A DNA stretch of 44,006 nt from Acidimicrobiia bacterium (GCA_009694435.1 SHUY01000006.1:1-44006), one strand, 5' to 3'; positions 7,715 to 16,579 are shown, counted from the stretch's first letter. Numbers and translations are program-made. The notes: generated by a model not told the origin, from the sequence alone.

Positions 7715-9226
7715 TTAAACGACCTTGACCGTGCGGGCTTCTTCGCCTTTACGGCCTGGGCCAACTTCAAACTCCACTTTTTGTCCTTCTTTGAGCGATT
7801 TGTGGCCGTTTCCTTCAATGGCCGAGAAGTGAACAAAAAGATCGTCGCCGCCGCTTTCGGGGGCGATGAAGCCAAAGCCTTTGCCGACGTTGAACCATTT
7901 GACGACCCCTTGGGGGGTGCCGCCGTTGTCCGGCCGGGGCGATTCTCGCCTCGAGGTTTGTGGCCGGGGTGATTTATGGCGCGAGGTTTCGCGTTTCGGT
8001 GTTTCGTGCTTCGGCGATTCGCGTCGTTTTGTTTCGCGCACCGGTTCCCGGTGACGCTGGGACGGCGCTACTACTTCGCGCTTTTCGGTGACGCGATTTT
8101 CGGAACTGAGGTCTTTCACGCTCGGCGGGGTAACTCCGTTGGGGAGTTTGAGGGCCCGCTGCAAGCGAGCAATTTCTCGAGTCTGGCCTTTACTGACTAA
8201 CGAAATAACTATTCCGGTTGATCCCGCCCGAGCGGTGCGACCCGATCGGTGGGTGTAGTCCTTGGTGTCGGCGGGCGGGTCGTAGTGCACGACACAGGCC
8301 ACTGAGTCGATATGGATACCGCGCGCGGCGACATCGGTCGCGACGAGGGCTTCAACTTTACCGTTAGTAAAGTCGCGCAGCGCCCGCTCGCGTTGTCCTT
8401 GCGAGCGACCGCCATGGATGGTGGCGGTGCTCAATCCTGCTTGTTCAAGTCGAGTAGCGACGCGATCAGCGTTGCGCTTGGTGCGACAAAAGATAATTGT
8501 CGTTCCGGTTGCCCGCACGATGTCTCTAATCAGACGAATTCGATCGTCGCCCTCGGCTTTCCAAAAATAGTGAGTTGCGTTTAGTGCGTGGTCGGGGTTG
8601 TCGGCCACTTGGTGTCGCACGGGGTCTTTTTGATAACGCTGAACTAAAGAGTCGATAGCTCCGTCCAAAGTGGCAGAAAAAAGCAGAGTCTGCCGATTGT
8701 TTGGTATGAGGTCGAGAAGTTTGCGCACTGCGGGTAGAAATCCCATGTCGGCCATGCGGTCGGCTTCGTCGAGTACCACCATCTCTACTGAATCGAGCAC
8801 TACGTCTTTGGTGCCGATGAGGTCGGCTAGTCGACCTGGACAAGCAACGAGTACATCAACTCCGCGTTTGAGCGCCTTGCGTTGGGGACCGTAACTCACT
8901 CCGCCGTAAACCGTGGCTACCCGAATCTTGCTCGGTCCCCCGAGCCATTCAAGTTCTCCGGCCACTTGGGCCGCCAGTTCGCGCGTGGGTACGAGCACTA
9001 GCCCCAGCGGGCGCCGAGACTTGGCTCGACCCAGACGAGTAACGAGAGGTATCCCGAAGGCCAGCGTTTTTCCCGATCCGGTCGGGGCGCGACCACTCAC
9101 GTCGCGGCCGGCCAACGCGTCGGCCAGCGTTAGCTCTTGGACGGGGAAGGGGGATTCGATGCCGCGGGCCGAAAGGGCGCGCACGAGATCGTTAGGGGTG
9201 CCGAGATCGGCAAAAGTAGATGACAT
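7715..9226 (-). CDS. DEAD-box RNA helicase with C-terminal cold-shock domain
   Basis: Numbered from the GTG at 9235, the helicase core shows motif I GSGKT (53-57), PTREL (83-87), DEAD (156-159), SAT (187-189), and motif [10 protein letters not shown] (329-336). A low-complexity stretch of Arg, Glu, Ser, Pro and Lys (about 380-438) leads to a complete cold-shock domain (443-506) with RNP1 KGFGFI and RNP2 LFVHF. Helicase unwinding and CSD single-strand RNA binding are therefore joined in one chain, fitting a role in RNA folding or ribosome assembly at low temperature. I prefer the ATG at 9226 over the GTG at 9235, whose GGAG is too close. The upstream leader is strongly structured. Confidence 0.93.
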   Translation of the reverse strand: MSSTFADLGTPNDLVRALSARGIESPFPVQELTLADALAGRDVSGRAPTGSGKTLAFGIPLVTRLGRAKSRRPLGLVLVPTRELAAQVAGELEWLGGPSKIRVATVYGGVSYGPQRKALKRGVDVLVACPGRLADLIGTKDVVLDSVEMVVLDEADRMADMGFLPAVRKLLDLIPNNRQTLLFSATLDGAIDSLVQRYQKDPVRHQVADNPDHALNATHYFWKAEGDDRIRLIRDIVRATGTTIIFCRTKRNADRVATRLEQAGLSTATIHGGRSQGQRERALRDFTNGKVEALVATDVAARGIHIDSVACVVHYDPPADTKDYTHRSGRTARAGSTGIVISLVSKGQTREIARLQRALKLPNGVTPPSVKDLSSENRVTEKREVVAPSQRHREPVRETKRRESPKHETPKRETSRHKSPRPQTSRRESPRPDNGGTPQGVVKWFNVGKGFGFIAPESGGDDLFVHFSAIEGNGHKSLKEGQKVEFEVGPGRKGEEARTVKVV

Positions 9227-9270
9227 TGTTTTCACAACTCCAGTATTGGGCCCGTTTTAATAGCGGGCAC

Positions 9271-9314
9271 GGGTGGGTTTCACGAGGGGCGGGACGACCT
9301 CGGTGAAACTGACC
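9271..9314 (-). promoter_or_regulatory. Long stem-loop in the leader of the helicase gene
   Basis: The arms GTTTCACGAGG and CCTCGGTGAAAC pair almost completely with one bulged base. Outer GGGT/ACCC pairs extend the stem after a short internal loop. The whole structure spans 44 bases and sits 36-45 bases before the helicase start. A second small hairpin, GCCCG/CGGGC (9250-9268), lies between it and the start codon. No poly-T follows on the helicase strand, so a leader structure for translational or temperature control is more likely than a terminator. Confidence 0.5.
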
Positions 9315-9363
9315 CATCGTTGATGGCTTTTAGCCAGCAAGTTTGGAGACGTGAAGAGAGACG

Positions 9364-9416
9364 ACTTACCCATTGCGTAAGTTCTTGCCGGCCTTATCTA
9401 TTGTTTACCGGTGAAC
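9364..9416. other. Inverted repeats between the helicase leader and the propeller gene end
   Basis: Two further inverted repeats occur in the intergenic space. ACTTAC and GTAAGT are separated by seven bases (9364-9382). GTTTACCGGTGAAC (9403-9416) is a near-perfect palindrome around ACCGGT. They lie downstream of the leftward sulfatase operon's neighbour and upstream of the helicase, so they could be a promoter operator. The ordering (helicase start at 9226, propeller gene stop at 9464, which lies upstream of the helicase on this strand) also allows a role in separating the two transcription units. Confidence 0.3.
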
Positions 9417-9463
9417 TAGACACCACTCTAGCAGACGCGACCACTTGAGCGCAATATTGAATC

Positions 9464-10750
9464 CTAAGAAAAACTGATACGGCTAATAGTAGTAAACGAA
9501 CAAGTATAAAAATCTCGGCCAAAACCAGGGTTGGGGAATACCACTGATTGCACGGGACTGCCCGAATCAATCCGAGCTTTTTCTTCACCACTTTCCGTAT
9601 CCAAAATTACTGATTGCTCGGTCATGCGTTCGTGGTCAAAGTCGGCAGTGATTATCTCACCGGTGTCGGGAAACAAGATCATGTGGCAAGCGTGGTATTG
9701 GTCGCGCTGCCAGCGCAAAGTGGTATTACCGAGTTCGTCGTAATCAAACGCGGCCATTACTCCATTGGCACTATCAAACCCCACCACGATTTTTCGCGTT
9801 TCGTCGACCACGGGAGGATTTGCGACCACGCCGTTGGGCTTTCCGCATATTTCGCTATAGGAGACCGCTCCCGTTTTTAGATTGACGCGAACTAAGTGCA
9901 GGGGAGCCGACGAAACTCCGGCTCCTCGAAAAGTGCCGGTGTAATTTTCGCTCCCCGCGCCGTTGTCTAAGAACCACGCGTCGTTCTCGGTGATAACGGC
10001 GTCCCAGCCGTAAGTCTGTCCGGCAAAAGTTCGGTAGGGGGCAACAAAGTCGTTGTCTAATTTGAGTTTCGCTCCGTCCCAGCGCACCCGCAGCAAACTG
10101 GTGTCACCCACTAGGTAGATATCGGCGTCGGCGCCCCCAGTTGGCCGAGCCGAGAGACGCGCGATCGACGGCTCGGGGAGTTCAAGCCGATCAATGATTT
10201 CTAGACTCTCGGCCGCTAACACCAATAGTTCTGAGTTGGCTGGGCCCGGAACTTTCCCGGTTTGTCCGGGACGGAGGCCCGCGAAATCTTTAGTGGCTAT
10301 GTTCCCGTCGGGCAAAATTACAAAACTGTTGTAGGGCCGTTTACGGGGCAATTCGACGGAAAGTACTACTGAAGTATCGGGGTTGAGTCGATGGGCGTGA
10401 TTGCCGAACACTACGTAGAGCGACCCGTTAGCGTGGGCGGCCAATCCGCCCGGCCAGGTCGGGCCACCGAGTAGATCGGGTGAGCGCTCAATGAGTTCGA
10501 GCGTTTCGGGGTCGATGCGTTCAACCCAAGAAATTGCGTCGTCGCCTGCAGTGTGGCGGAGCAAGTAGATCTCTCCGGGCTCACGCAGTACGGCCATAGT
10601 GGCCGCGATCACTTCACGAGAAACTACGCGCGCGTCATCGCCCGGCTTTAGATTGAGTCCCTTTCCGCTTAGCGGGAGTTGTTTTCGCTCACCGCCACCG
10701 TCTTCGCTAGGCCAGCGGCTAGGCCAGTAACCAACATCTCCGCTACTCAC
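9464..10750 (-). CDS. Propeller-like protein of the sulfatase operon
   Basis: I place the start at GTG 10750, where GTGA overlaps the stop of the sulfatase gene by four bases. Frame-open sequence further upstream lies inside the sulfatase. The product is about 428 residues and soluble, with no signal peptide. It is made of repeated blocks such as GSLYVVFGNHAHRLNPDTS, GNIATKDF, HLVRVNLKTGAVSYS and GEIITADFDHE, the rhythm of a beta-propeller (quinoprotein/WD-like). I recognise no enzyme family. Its fixed place as last gene of the operon suggests an accessory or enzyme role in handling the sulfated substrate or its product. Confidence 0.75.
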   Translation of the reverse strand: MSSGDVGYWPSRWPSEDGGGERKQLPLSGKGLNLKPGDDARVVSREVIAATMAVLREPGEIYLLRHTAGDDAISWVERIDPETLELIERSPDLLGGPTWPGGLAAHANGSLYVVFGNHAHRLNPDTSVVLSVELPRKRPYNSFVILPDGNIATKDFAGLRPGQTGKVPGPANSELLVLAAESLEIIDRLELPEPSIARLSARPTGGADADIYLVGDTSLLRVRWDGAKLKLDNDFVAPYRTFAGQTYGWDAVITENDAWFLDNGAGSENYTGTFRGAGVSSAPLHLVRVNLKTGAVSYSEICGKPNGVVANPPVVDETRKIVVGFDSANGVMAAFDYDELGNTTLRWQRDQYHACHMILFPDTGEIITADFDHERMTEQSVILDTESGEEKARIDSGSPVQSVVFPNPGFGRDFYTCSFTTISRISFS

Positions 10751-12315
10751 ACCGGCGCTTCGAGTTCGAGGCGAGGCTCGTGAACGGGCGGTTGGTGGTC
10801 CCACAGGTCAGCCACGAGATCCGCGCGCACGCTTTGGTAGTCGCGGTCTTCCCAGAGATTGTTGGTCTGCAACGGATCTTCGGCCAAGTTGTAGAGCTCC
10901 CCCTCGGTTCCGTCGTGCACATAGCCCGGAAGGTAAGCCGTGCATACCCATTGGTCGCGGGTAATGGTGCGTAGGTAAACCCCGACGCCAAAAAGTTCAC
11001 TGTCCCATTCGGTCAGCGCGCGCTCGAACCCTCGCTTACTCGCGTCGTCATCATCAACGGGCAGCGCCTGACCTTGCATCCACTCGGCGGGAGCGATGCC
11101 GGCAATGGCACAAAAAGTGGGGGCGAGGTCTAAGAGTTCAACTGGCTTAGTGACCACTGCTTGGGTGGGAGTGGTTGATGGCGCGGGCCGCCACACCAGA
11201 GGAAGGCGCATCAACGCATCAACGTGATACGGACCTTTGAACATCAGGCCGAAGTCACCCTGAAGTTCACCGTGATCGGTAGTGAAAATGATGTCGACAT
11301 CGTCGGTCCAGCCTTTTTGTTCTATTGCCGCGAGCACTCGGCCGAGGGCTTCATCAATCAGTTCGCACTCCACCGCGTTGCGAGCGTTGATTTCTCGCAC
11401 CTGGTCTTCGGTGAGAGTGGCGGGAACCCATTTAGCCGGAGCTTCGTAATTAGAAACGAGTTGGCCGTCGTACCACATACGCCAGTGGCGAGGCTTAGCG
11501 TCGATGGCTTTCTCGCGTTCGTCTCGGCTGCCGAGATAACCCTCGGGTAACGGAACATCTCGCCAATCGATGCGCCCCATTTCCGACTCGGGTGGATCCC
11601 ACGGGTGGTGGGGGTCGGGGAAACTCATCCAGCAAAACCAGTCGTCGTCGTTTTCAAGCGTGTCGAGCCAGTTAATGGTGCGATTTGCTACCCAGTCAGT
11701 GTGGTACCACTCGCGCTCGATTTCGTTTTTTTTAACCTGGGGAGAGTTGGCGTCACCGCCGCCCGCGGCGTTGACGTTAAACAAATTATCGATGGCCGAG
11801 TAATACATTCCCGCACATTCGGGGTGGTTTTCTAACAACCAGCGGGTGTAATGCCACGGCCCCGCGGCACCGTGGGTAGCAAACTCAAGATGACTGAAGC
11901 CGCGGTGATCGCCAATAGATCCGTCGTACCAGCGATTCTGTGCGGTGGGCTCGCCCGTTGCCGCCAGGGTGTTTTCGACAAAACGACCGAACGGATCAAG
12001 GAAAGGCTCAAAGTGGGCTTTGCCAATCAGGGCAGTTTGGTAACCGTTTTGCTGGAGCAACTCCGCCACCGAAGGAGCATCGACGGGCAGGGGAACTCCG
12101 TTCATCCAAACGCCATGCGTGCTCGGATATTGACCGGTAATCATGGTCGAGCGCGACGGCATGCACACCACCGATTGGGGAACGGCTCGCTCGTAGCGGA
12201 TACCCTCGGCGGCCAAAGCGTCGATTACTGGCGTGCGCGACAACTTTCCCCCGTTGCAACCCAAAGTGTCGTAGCGCTGTTGGTCGGTGGTAACAAAAAG
12301 AATCTTGCGCCCCAT
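10747..12315 (-). CDS. Type I sulfatase (formylglycine, CxPSR type)
   Basis: This 522-residue alkaline-phosphatase-superfamily sulfatase has the signature VCMPSRSTMITGQYP at residues 50-64, in which Cys51 would be converted to formylglycine. Other metal-site blocks are TTDQQ near the start and DIIFTTDHGELQGDFG, carrying the C-terminal Asp-His pair. No signal peptide is visible, so it should act in the cytoplasm. The formylglycine-generating enzyme is not in this window. The ATG shares a base with the stop of the upstream SRPBCC gene (TAATG), giving tight translational coupling. The substrate is unknown. Confidence 0.93.
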   Translation of the reverse strand: MGRKILFVTTDQQRYDTLGCNGGKLSRTPVIDALAAEGIRYERAVPQSVVCMPSRSTMITGQYPSTHGVWMNGVPLPVDAPSVAELLQQNGYQTALIGKAHFEPFLDPFGRFVENTLAATGEPTAQNRWYDGSIGDHRGFSHLEFATHGAAGPWHYTRWLLENHPECAGMYYSAIDNLFNVNAAGGGDANSPQVKKNEIEREWYHTDWVANRTINWLDTLENDDDWFCWMSFPDPHHPWDPPESEMGRIDWRDVPLPEGYLGSRDEREKAIDAKPRHWRMWYDGQLVSNYEAPAKWVPATLTEDQVREINARNAVECELIDEALGRVLAAIEQKGWTDDVDIIFTTDHGELQGDFGLMFKGPYHVDALMRLPLVWRPAPSTTPTQAVVTKPVELLDLAPTFCAIAGIAPAEWMQGQALPVDDDDASKRGFERALTEWDSELFGVGVYLRTITRDQWVCTAYLPGYVHDGTEGELYNLAEDPLQTNNLWEDRDYQSVRADLVADLWDHQPPVHEPRLELEAPV

Positions 12316-12749
12316 TAACTTTCTCCCAACCTTGCTTGTGCGCCCGCCAGCGCCGGACCTTCACCGAGTTCTAGTTGACGCTTTAATTCTACGAGCGCGG
12401 CTCCAGTTCCTCCGCCGATGATTAAAGCCATCGGGTCGGGTACTGCGTTGGTCGAATAGGCCACCAAACTGGTGCCGTCGTGGAGGTCAAATACATCAAT
12501 GGTGCCGAGGTGTTCTTGCATTATGGGCGAGTCAATCCGGTACTGGAAGCGTCGAGCCACCGAATCGTTGGTGACTATAACTTCGGGCAAAGTTATTCCG
12601 GTCGCAGTAGTGATAACCCGCGAATTACCGTCAACCACTGCGTTGGTCATTCCGGGAAACCAATAGTGAATAAGAGTGGGGTTGCCTACCACCGCCCACA
12701 CTTCGTCGGGCGAACAATTGATCCGAATCTCGCGCCGAACGCTAGCCAT
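12315..12749 (-). CDS. SRPBCC (START/Bet v 1-like) protein
   Basis: This 144-residue protein begins with the standard SRPBCC opening: strand RREIRINCSPDEVWAVVGNP followed by IHYWFPGM. Strands follow, and a long C-terminal helix (GGGTGAALVELKRQLE) covers the hydrophobic pocket. This fold is shared by polyketide cyclases, lipid-binding proteins and aromatase-like enzymes. It lies between the two sulfatase genes and overlaps the downstream one by a TAATG junction, so it probably binds the same hydrophobic sulfated ligand or its product (inference). GAAGAGGG before the ATG is a reasonable ribosome binding site. Confidence 0.85.
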   Translation of the reverse strand: MASVRREIRINCSPDEVWAVVGNPTLIHYWFPGMTNAVVDGNSRVITTATGITLPEVIVTNDSVARRFQYRIDSPIMQEHLGTIDVFDLHDGTSLVAYSTNAVPDPMALIIGGGTGAALVELKRQLELGEGPALAGAQARLGES

Positions 12750-12764
12750 AACCCTCTTCGCTTA

Positions 12765-15029
12765 CTACTGCTGAGCCATCGCCGCGCGCGCTTGGGCGGA
12801 GGCGTTTTCTTTAGCTTCGGCGGTACTTTGTGAGTCGAGTTGAATTTCTACTGTGATGAGTTGGCCGCCAAACGCGAATTCATCGGAGTAACGATCACTA
12901 ACCGGTGAACCGTGGTCGTAACCCACGCTGGGGCCAACGCTGGACATGATGTTCATCACGAGGGGAATATCAACTTGGCCGCACTCTTGGTCATTGATAA
13001 GCAAAGTCACTTTCCCGGTTCCCCCGGTGCGCAAAAAGCGCACTCCTACTTTCGACCCACCAACGGGAACTTCAATAGTGGAGTCGGCGATTTGGTGATT
13101 ACCAAAACAGTTGTAATCAAAAACCAGTCGGTCGTTTTGAATAAATATGCTCAGCCCGGCGTTTTCCGTTCCGGTGGCGTAGAGCACTCCGTTGGTTTTG
13201 GCTGCACGATCGATCGTGGCCACTAGTTCCCAACTGCGTCCACCAATAGAGGCACCCACTTGAGCGGGCATAGGCGACATAGGGGGACGGTAAACGTAGT
13301 GACGATCTTTCGGGTGGGGCGACTGGTCACGAAAACGGGCACCAAAAAGTTGCACGGTTCGATCATCAAGGGGAAGTACCCCGTTTTCTTCGGCTTCTTT
13401 CCACCAGAGTTCAATCAGTTCCGCTAATTTTTCCGGCATTTCCTCAGCCAGGTTTTCGCATTCAGAGGCGTCTTGAGCCAAGTGATAAAGCTCCCAGTCG
13501 TCGTCAGCAAAAGGAGTTCCCGCCTCGTGACGAGTCACCGCTTTCCACCCGTCGGCGTAGATCGCGCGGTGGCCCATCATCTCAAAATATTGCACGCGTT
13601 TTTTACTGGGCTCATCGGCCGCGTCAAAGGTGTACTTCATCGATGTTCCGGTAATAGGCATTTGTTCGTAACCGCGGTACTCGTCGGGTGGATTGATCCC
13701 AAGGATGTCGTAAATCGTTGGGACTATGTCATTTACATGATGAAATTGGGTGCGCAAACTACCCGGGTCTTCAATATTTTCGGGCCACCGCACGATTAGG
13801 GGTACATGAACTCCACCCTCGTGAGTGTTTTGTTTGTACCAGCGAAACGGAGTGTTGCCGGCCTGCGCCCAGCCCCACGGATAGTTGGAGTGACTGTGAG
13901 GCCCGCCAATTTCGTCGATGCGGTGGATGGCCTCATCAGGAGTTTCGAGAATGCCGTTGAAAAATTTCATTTCGTGCAACACCCCAAACGGCCCACCTTC
14001 TTGGCTGGCTCCGTTATCAGACATCAAGAAAACAATGGTGTTTTCCATTTCTTGTATTTCGGCCAAAGCGTCCACTAAGCGACCGATCTGTTCGTCGGTG
14101 TGGTCAAGAAAACCGGCGTAAGCCTCTTGCAGCCGCGCGGCTAAGAGTTTGTCGTTTTCGCCCATGTCGGCCCAAGCCTCAACCCCCGGATTTCGAGGTG
14201 CCAGTTTGGTTTGCGGCGATGTGATCCCCATGTCGATTTGGTTTTGGTACCACCGTTCGCGCTCAACATCCCAACCTTGGTCAAATCGCCCACGATATTT
14301 TTCCCGGTAAGCCGCGGGAGCTTGGTGGGGGGCATGAGTGGCACCAAACGCGAGGTACAAAAAGAACGGCCGGTCGGGCCGAATCGATTTGGTGTCGTGA
14401 ATAAATTCAATAGACCGGTCGATTAAGTCTTCGCTTAAGTGGTAACCATCTTCGACGCTTTTAGGCGGTTCAACAAAATGATTGTCGTAGACCAACTCGG
14501 GGTGAAACTGATCAGTTTCACCGTCAAGAAACCCGTAGTAGCGGTCAAAGCCACGCTGTAGGGGCCACTGGTCGTAAGGGCCAGCCGCGGAAGCATTTTC
14601 CATTGGACACAAGTGCCATTTCCCGACGGCAAAAGTCGCGAATCCTTCGTCCCGCAGCACTTCGGCCACCGTGGCCGCGTGATTAGAAACATGACCCCGC
14701 ATGTTGGGGTAGCCGGTATTGAAGTTTGAAATCGAGCGCATGCCGACGCGGTGGTGATTGCGCCCAGTTAGCAGTGACGCGCGCGTGGGCGAACATACGG
14801 GCGTTACATGAAAGTTGGTGTAGCGAACTCCTTCGGCGGCCAACTGATCGATGCGCGGAGTTTCGATGTCGGATCCATAACTACCGAAATGCGAAAACCC
14901 AAGATCGTCGATGAGGATCACCACTATGTTGGGCGCATCGGGGCCCGGGTGTTTTGCCTCGGGCCACCACGGAGTCGACTCTTCTTCGGTCGGCTTAATG
15001 ACTCCTTCGAACTCGTCGTAAATCTTCAT
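12765..15029 (-). CDS. Arylsulfatase, large two-part form (CxPTR type)
   Basis: This 754-residue sulfatase has metal residues DD at 41-42 in ILIDDLGFSHFGSYG and the signature VCSPTRASLLTGRN, in which Cys79 is the formylglycine precursor. It also has FAVGKWHL, FLMSDNGAS and a long C-terminal extension (from about 600) that looks like a beta-sandwich. It resembles the long AtsA/AtsD-type arylsulfatases of actinobacteria and differs clearly from its operon partner. No export signal is evident. Its gene starts nine bases after the SDR stop. Aromatic or steroid sulfate esters are plausible substrates for this class. Confidence 0.93.
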   Translation of the reverse strand: MKIYDEFEGVIKPTEEESTPWWPEAKHPGPDAPNIVVILIDDLGFSHFGSYGSDIETPRIDQLAAEGVRYTNFHVTPVCSPTRASLLTGRNHHRVGMRSISNFNTGYPNMRGHVSNHAATVAEVLRDEGFATFAVGKWHLCPMENASAAGPYDQWPLQRGFDRYYGFLDGETDQFHPELVYDNHFVEPPKSVEDGYHLSEDLIDRSIEFIHDTKSIRPDRPFFLYLAFGATHAPHQAPAAYREKYRGRFDQGWDVERERWYQNQIDMGITSPQTKLAPRNPGVEAWADMGENDKLLAARLQEAYAGFLDHTDEQIGRLVDALAEIQEMENTIVFLMSDNGASQEGGPFGVLHEMKFFNGILETPDEAIHRIDEIGGPHSHSNYPWGWAQAGNTPFRWYKQNTHEGGVHVPLIVRWPENIEDPGSLRTQFHHVNDIVPTIYDILGINPPDEYRGYEQMPITGTSMKYTFDAADEPSKKRVQYFEMMGHRAIYADGWKAVTRHEAGTPFADDDWELYHLAQDASECENLAEEMPEKLAELIELWWKEAEENGVLPLDDRTVQLFGARFRDQSPHPKDRHYVYRPPMSPMPAQVGASIGGRSWELVATIDRAAKTNGVLYATGTENAGLSIFIQNDRLVFDYNCFGNHQIADSTIEVPVGGSKVGVRFLRTGGTGKVTLLINDQECGQVDIPLVMNIMSSVGPSVGYDHGSPVSDRYSDEFAFGGQLITVEIQLDSQSTAEAKENASAQARAAMAQQ

Positions 15030-15038
15030 CAGGGTCGG

Positions 15039-15866
15039 CTACTCGGTCCGGTCGAGTCGGGGGCGAGGATTACGACCCACTTCTAGGTCTTCGTTGCGGT
15101 GGCGCACCCGTTGGTGGCTGACTTGGTGGGTGAGGATCCAGAATCGGTTGGCCCGCACTGCGTGGGCGACATCGGCGGCTACGTCGCGAGGATCCATCGC
15201 GGTCGATTGCATCCATTGTTCAATATCACCTATCGCCACGGGCTGAGCCGGAGGAAAACCCAGTTCGGCCGGAGCGTTTCGAGTGGATTCGAAAATGCGG
15301 GTGGCAACTAATTCGGGACACAAACACGAAACCCCGACCCCAGTGCCAGAAAGTTCGAGGGCAAGAGATTCTGATAAACCCACGACCGCGTATTTAGTGG
15401 CGTGATAAGCACCCAGAAGAGCCGAAGATGCCAATCCGGCTTCGGAAGCAGTGTTGATTATGTGACCTTCACCTTGTTCAATCATAAGGGGGGCAAAAGC
15501 GCTAATTCCGTAAGCCACTCCAAGAATGTTCACTTCAACCATCCACCGCCACACTGCGGGGGGAGTTTTGTAATTAACTTGCCCCGACGCTACCCCGGCG
15601 TTGTTGGCGAGTAAGTGTACGGCGCCGTAAGTCTCGAGAGTTTTTTCTTTTAATTGTTGAATCGCGTCAGAGTCGGCTACATCGCAAACTACGGGGGTAA
15701 CGGGTGCACCAGCAGAAATCAGGCGTTCGGCTTGTTGGGTCAATGCTTCGGCTTCGATGTCGGCCATTACCACCGACATTTTTTCTTCAACCAACCGTTC
15801 AACTATTGCCAGTCCAATGCCTGACGCGGCTCCAGTTACTACCGCCACTCGTCCGTTCATTTCCAT
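15039..15866 (-). CDS. Short-chain dehydrogenase/reductase (SDR)
   Basis: This 275-residue classical SDR has the NAD(P) motif TGAASGIG (11-18), NNAG (88-91), catalytic Ser141 and the YHATK site (Tyr154, Lys158). Asp35 after the second strand favours NAD(H). The last 25 residues are basic and atypical. It is the first gene of the five-gene leftward operon. AAAAGGA lies nine bases before the ATG, and a promoter-bearing repeat lies directly upstream. With the sulfatases it could oxidise an alcohol released by sulfate-ester cleavage (inference). Confidence 0.92.
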   Translation of the reverse strand: MEMNGRVAVVTGAASGIGLAIVERLVEEKMSVVMADIEAEALTQQAERLISAGAPVTPVVCDVADSDAIQQLKEKTLETYGAVHLLANNAGVASGQVNYKTPPAVWRWMVEVNILGVAYGISAFAPLMIEQGEGHIINTASEAGLASSALLGAYHATKYAVVGLSESLALELSGTGVGVSCLCPELVATRIFESTRNAPAELGFPPAQPVAIGDIEQWMQSTAMDPRDVAADVAHAVRANRFWILTHQVSHQRVRHRNEDLEVGRNPRPRLDRTE

Positions 15867-15877
15867 AGTGATAATCC

Positions 15878-15943
15878 TTTTGGTCGACGCTCATTGTGCC
15901 ACAGAGACCAACTATTCACTTTGGTCGATGAGGATTAGTAGGG
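15878..15943. repeat. 66-bp imperfect direct repeat, copy 1 (promoter region of SDR operon)
   Basis: The segment aligns without gaps to 16507-16572 with 57 of 66 identical positions by hand count. On the minus strand it contains TGTGGCACAATGAGCG, a probable extended -10 region feeding the SDR/sulfatase operon. On the plus strand it ends in TAGGG followed by C, where copy 2 has the intact TAGGGT box. The rightward promoter therefore appears decayed in this copy. Confidence 0.8.
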
Positions 15944-15992
15944 CTCACTTCACGCTAAGTGCGACCGCCACATCGTTGCGCCGGTGCCATCA

Positions 15993-16451
15993 TCAGCGGC
16001 TCATCCTTGACGAGTAGTCCCACGACGACAGGACCAGATTGTCAATCCGGATAGCCACCTCATTATCCAACCGTGATTGCAACCACGACGCCAGTGATGA
16101 TTCTGGATCAACTTGGTAGTGGCTCAGGAGGCGCTCGAGAAGTCCAGCGGCAAGTTCGGTATCTAAAGACGCCACCCCTCTCCCCCGCACGCCGCGGTAG
16201 GGAGGGTTGTCGCCGGCGACTTCAAACGCGCACCGAGGGTTACTCTCAAGGCGCCGGGCGACAACCGAATCTTGCTGGGTGCAAAACCACAACGCAGATC
16301 CTTCAAAGAGAAACCACAGGGACTGCACGAGCGGCCACTTTTCCCCTCGAGTTGCTAGCCGCATCGGGATGACGGCGTTGCGGAGGAAGTCCTGAATCTC
16401 CACTATGTCCCAAGGACCCGAGCGGATCTCTATATCCGGTGATTGCTGCAT
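15993..16451 (-). CDS. Pyridoxamine-5'-phosphate-oxidase-like (PPOX/split-barrel) flavin protein
   Basis: The ATG at 16451 has AAAGGA seven bases upstream and gives a 152-residue protein. A longer frame from 16523 would start inside the promoter repeat and is rejected. The blocks PMRLATRGEKWPLVQSLWFLF, ALWFCTQQDSVVARRLESNPRCAFEV and GVRGRGVASL are typical of the FMN/F420-binding split barrel. These proteins use FMN, F420 or heme, and the cofactor here is unknown. The gene is exactly bracketed by the two 66-bp repeats, suggesting it arrived between two previously adjacent divergent units. Confidence 0.82.
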   Translation of the reverse strand: MQQSPDIEIRSGPWDIVEIQDFLRNAVIPMRLATRGEKWPLVQSLWFLFEGSALWFCTQQDSVVARRLESNPRCAFEVAGDNPPYRGVRGRGVASLDTELAAGLLERLLSHYQVDPESSLASWLQSRLDNEVAIRIDNLVLSSWDYSSRMSR

Positions 16452-16506
16452 GGGGGTATCCTTTCCGGCAAAGTAGGGCGGGCATGGCGCGCGACCCCGA
16501 AGATTT

Positions 16507-16572
16507 TTTTGGTCGGCGCTCATTGTGCCACAGGGTCCAACTCTTTACCTCGGAAGATGAGGATTAGTAGGG
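16507..16572. repeat. 66-bp imperfect direct repeat, copy 2 (bidirectional promoter region)
   Basis: This is the second copy of the repeat at 15878-15943. It keeps TGTGGCACAATGAGCG on the minus strand, driving the PPOX gene. On the plus strand its end forms the TAGGGT box used by the rightward SDR gene. Differences between the copies are clustered in the middle of the element. No terminal inverted repeats or transposase are present, so it is not an insertion sequence. Confidence 0.8.
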
Positions 16573-16573
16573 T
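16568..16573 (+). promoter_or_regulatory. Candidate leaderless promoter -10 box (TAGGGT)
   Basis: TAGGGT fits the actinobacterial TANNNT consensus and ends six bases before the ATG at 16580. Transcription would then begin at or very near the start codon. No ribosome binding site is present at normal spacing, which supports a leaderless transcript. Confidence 0.5.
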
Positions 16574-16579
16574 CGCCGT

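Noticed and set aside
16452-16523. A 24-residue N-terminal extension of the PPOX protein
   Set aside because: It starts inside the duplicated promoter element and has no ribosome binding site, whereas the ATG at 16451 has AAAGGA at good spacing.
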